50,430 nucleotides of DNA from Caryophanales bacterium UBA4100. Lineage in GTDB: Bacteria; Bacillota; Bacilli; Paenibacillales; UBA4045. Below, in pieces: positions 50,249 to 50,430 of this stretch; the first letter of the stretch is position 1; each line of letters starts with the position of its first letter. Where the stretch lies: the NCBI GenBank assembly GCA_002383285.1, contig DFXU01000055.1:1-50430 (forward strand). The letters are read 5' to 3'. The position numbers and the translations under genes were made by a program. The notes beneath the pieces were generated by a model. The model did no database searches. It saw nothing but the letters and a program-made list of their open reading frames with translations, and was not told the origin of the DNA.

Positions 50249-50430
50249 TTATGTTTAATATATTGTACATGAACTGTGGATAAGGTCATTGAGCCGATAG
50301 CGAGAAAGCTTAATTGATGTTTTGCTGAAAATATGGAAAATAGCCCCAATTACCTATAATATGGTAGTTCTTTATTTTAGGATTAAATTGGAAATCGAAT
50401 AGCTATAGCGCAGAAGCTAGCGTTAATCAC

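Noticed and set aside
1..50430. Prophage, integron, insertion sequence or conjugative element
   Set aside because: No integrase, transposase, phage structural or transfer gene is recognisable, and no terminal inverted repeats flank any gene block.

Overview
The window looks like chromosomal DNA of a spore-forming, low-to-moderate GC Bacillota, most likely Paenibacillaceae (Paenibacillus or a close relative). Reasons: strong AGGAGG-type ribosome binding sites with ATG, GTG and TTG starts, T-box leaders, CotS-type spore coat kinases, a YhcN/YlaJ sporulation lipoprotein, a Bacillus-type caa3 oxidase operon (ctaCDEFG), and several YesM/YesN, AraC, Gfo/Idh and carbohydrate ABC genes of the kind Paenibacillus carries in large numbers. 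No rRNA, tRNA, phage or transposase gene was seen.

Layout. 1-3.6 kb: the end of an unknown membrane protein, a D-2-hydroxyacid dehydrogenase, then leuA behind two complete tandem T-box leaders that both show a CUC (Leu) specifier. 3.6-4.4 kb: a hendecad-repeat coiled-coil protein and a palindromic repeat array. 4.4-10.1 kb, minus strand: a compact four-gene signalling operon in the order receiver-STAS, class III adenylate cyclase, CheA-like membrane kinase with a C-terminal CheX-type phosphatase domain, second receiver-STAS. I consider this the most unusual system in the window. 10.1-14.1 kb: an AraC regulator divergent from a Gfo/Idh dehydrogenase, followed by a UxaE-type tagaturonate epimerase. 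14.1-19 kb: a spore-surface cluster with UDP-glucose dehydrogenase divergent from a glycosyltransferase, two CotS-family kinases and an amphi-Trp protein. 19.1-22.2 kb: a Gfo/Idh-AraC-Gfo/Idh operon.

22.2-26 kb: repeat-rich intergenic DNA, two unrecognised membrane or exported proteins, a HxlR regulator and a lactonase with an odd N-terminal repeat. 26-34 kb: a YesM/YesN two-component system, a binding-protein-dependent sugar ABC importer and a GH88/GH105 unsaturated glucuronyl hydrolase, with a candidate cre site; this is a pectin/rhamnogalacturonan oligosaccharide uptake locus. 34-37.3 kb: GH51 arabinofuranosidase with a perfect 18-bp palindromic operator next to its LacI-family regulator, and a small DUF6171-like cysteine-rich protein. 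37.3-38.1 kb: a decayed AraC-family remnant and an orphan terminator. 38.2-39.9 kb: an SPFH/zinc-ribbon protein and a sporulation lipoprotein. 40-45.7 kb: caa3 cytochrome oxidase genes. 45.8-50.2 kb: a CHASE4-type chemoreceptor and a NatAB-type ABC exporter.

Taken together, the carbohydrate genes (two Gfo/Idh loci, UxaE, YesMN-ABC-GH105, AbfA-LacI) point to plant cell-wall polysaccharide use. The coat cluster and lipoprotein point to sporulation. Between them sits the receiver-STAS/cyclase/CheA-CheX operon, whose parts predict a self-contained phosphorelay with built-in phosphatase coupled to cAMP synthesis. All function calls come from reading the translated sequences; no database search was run.
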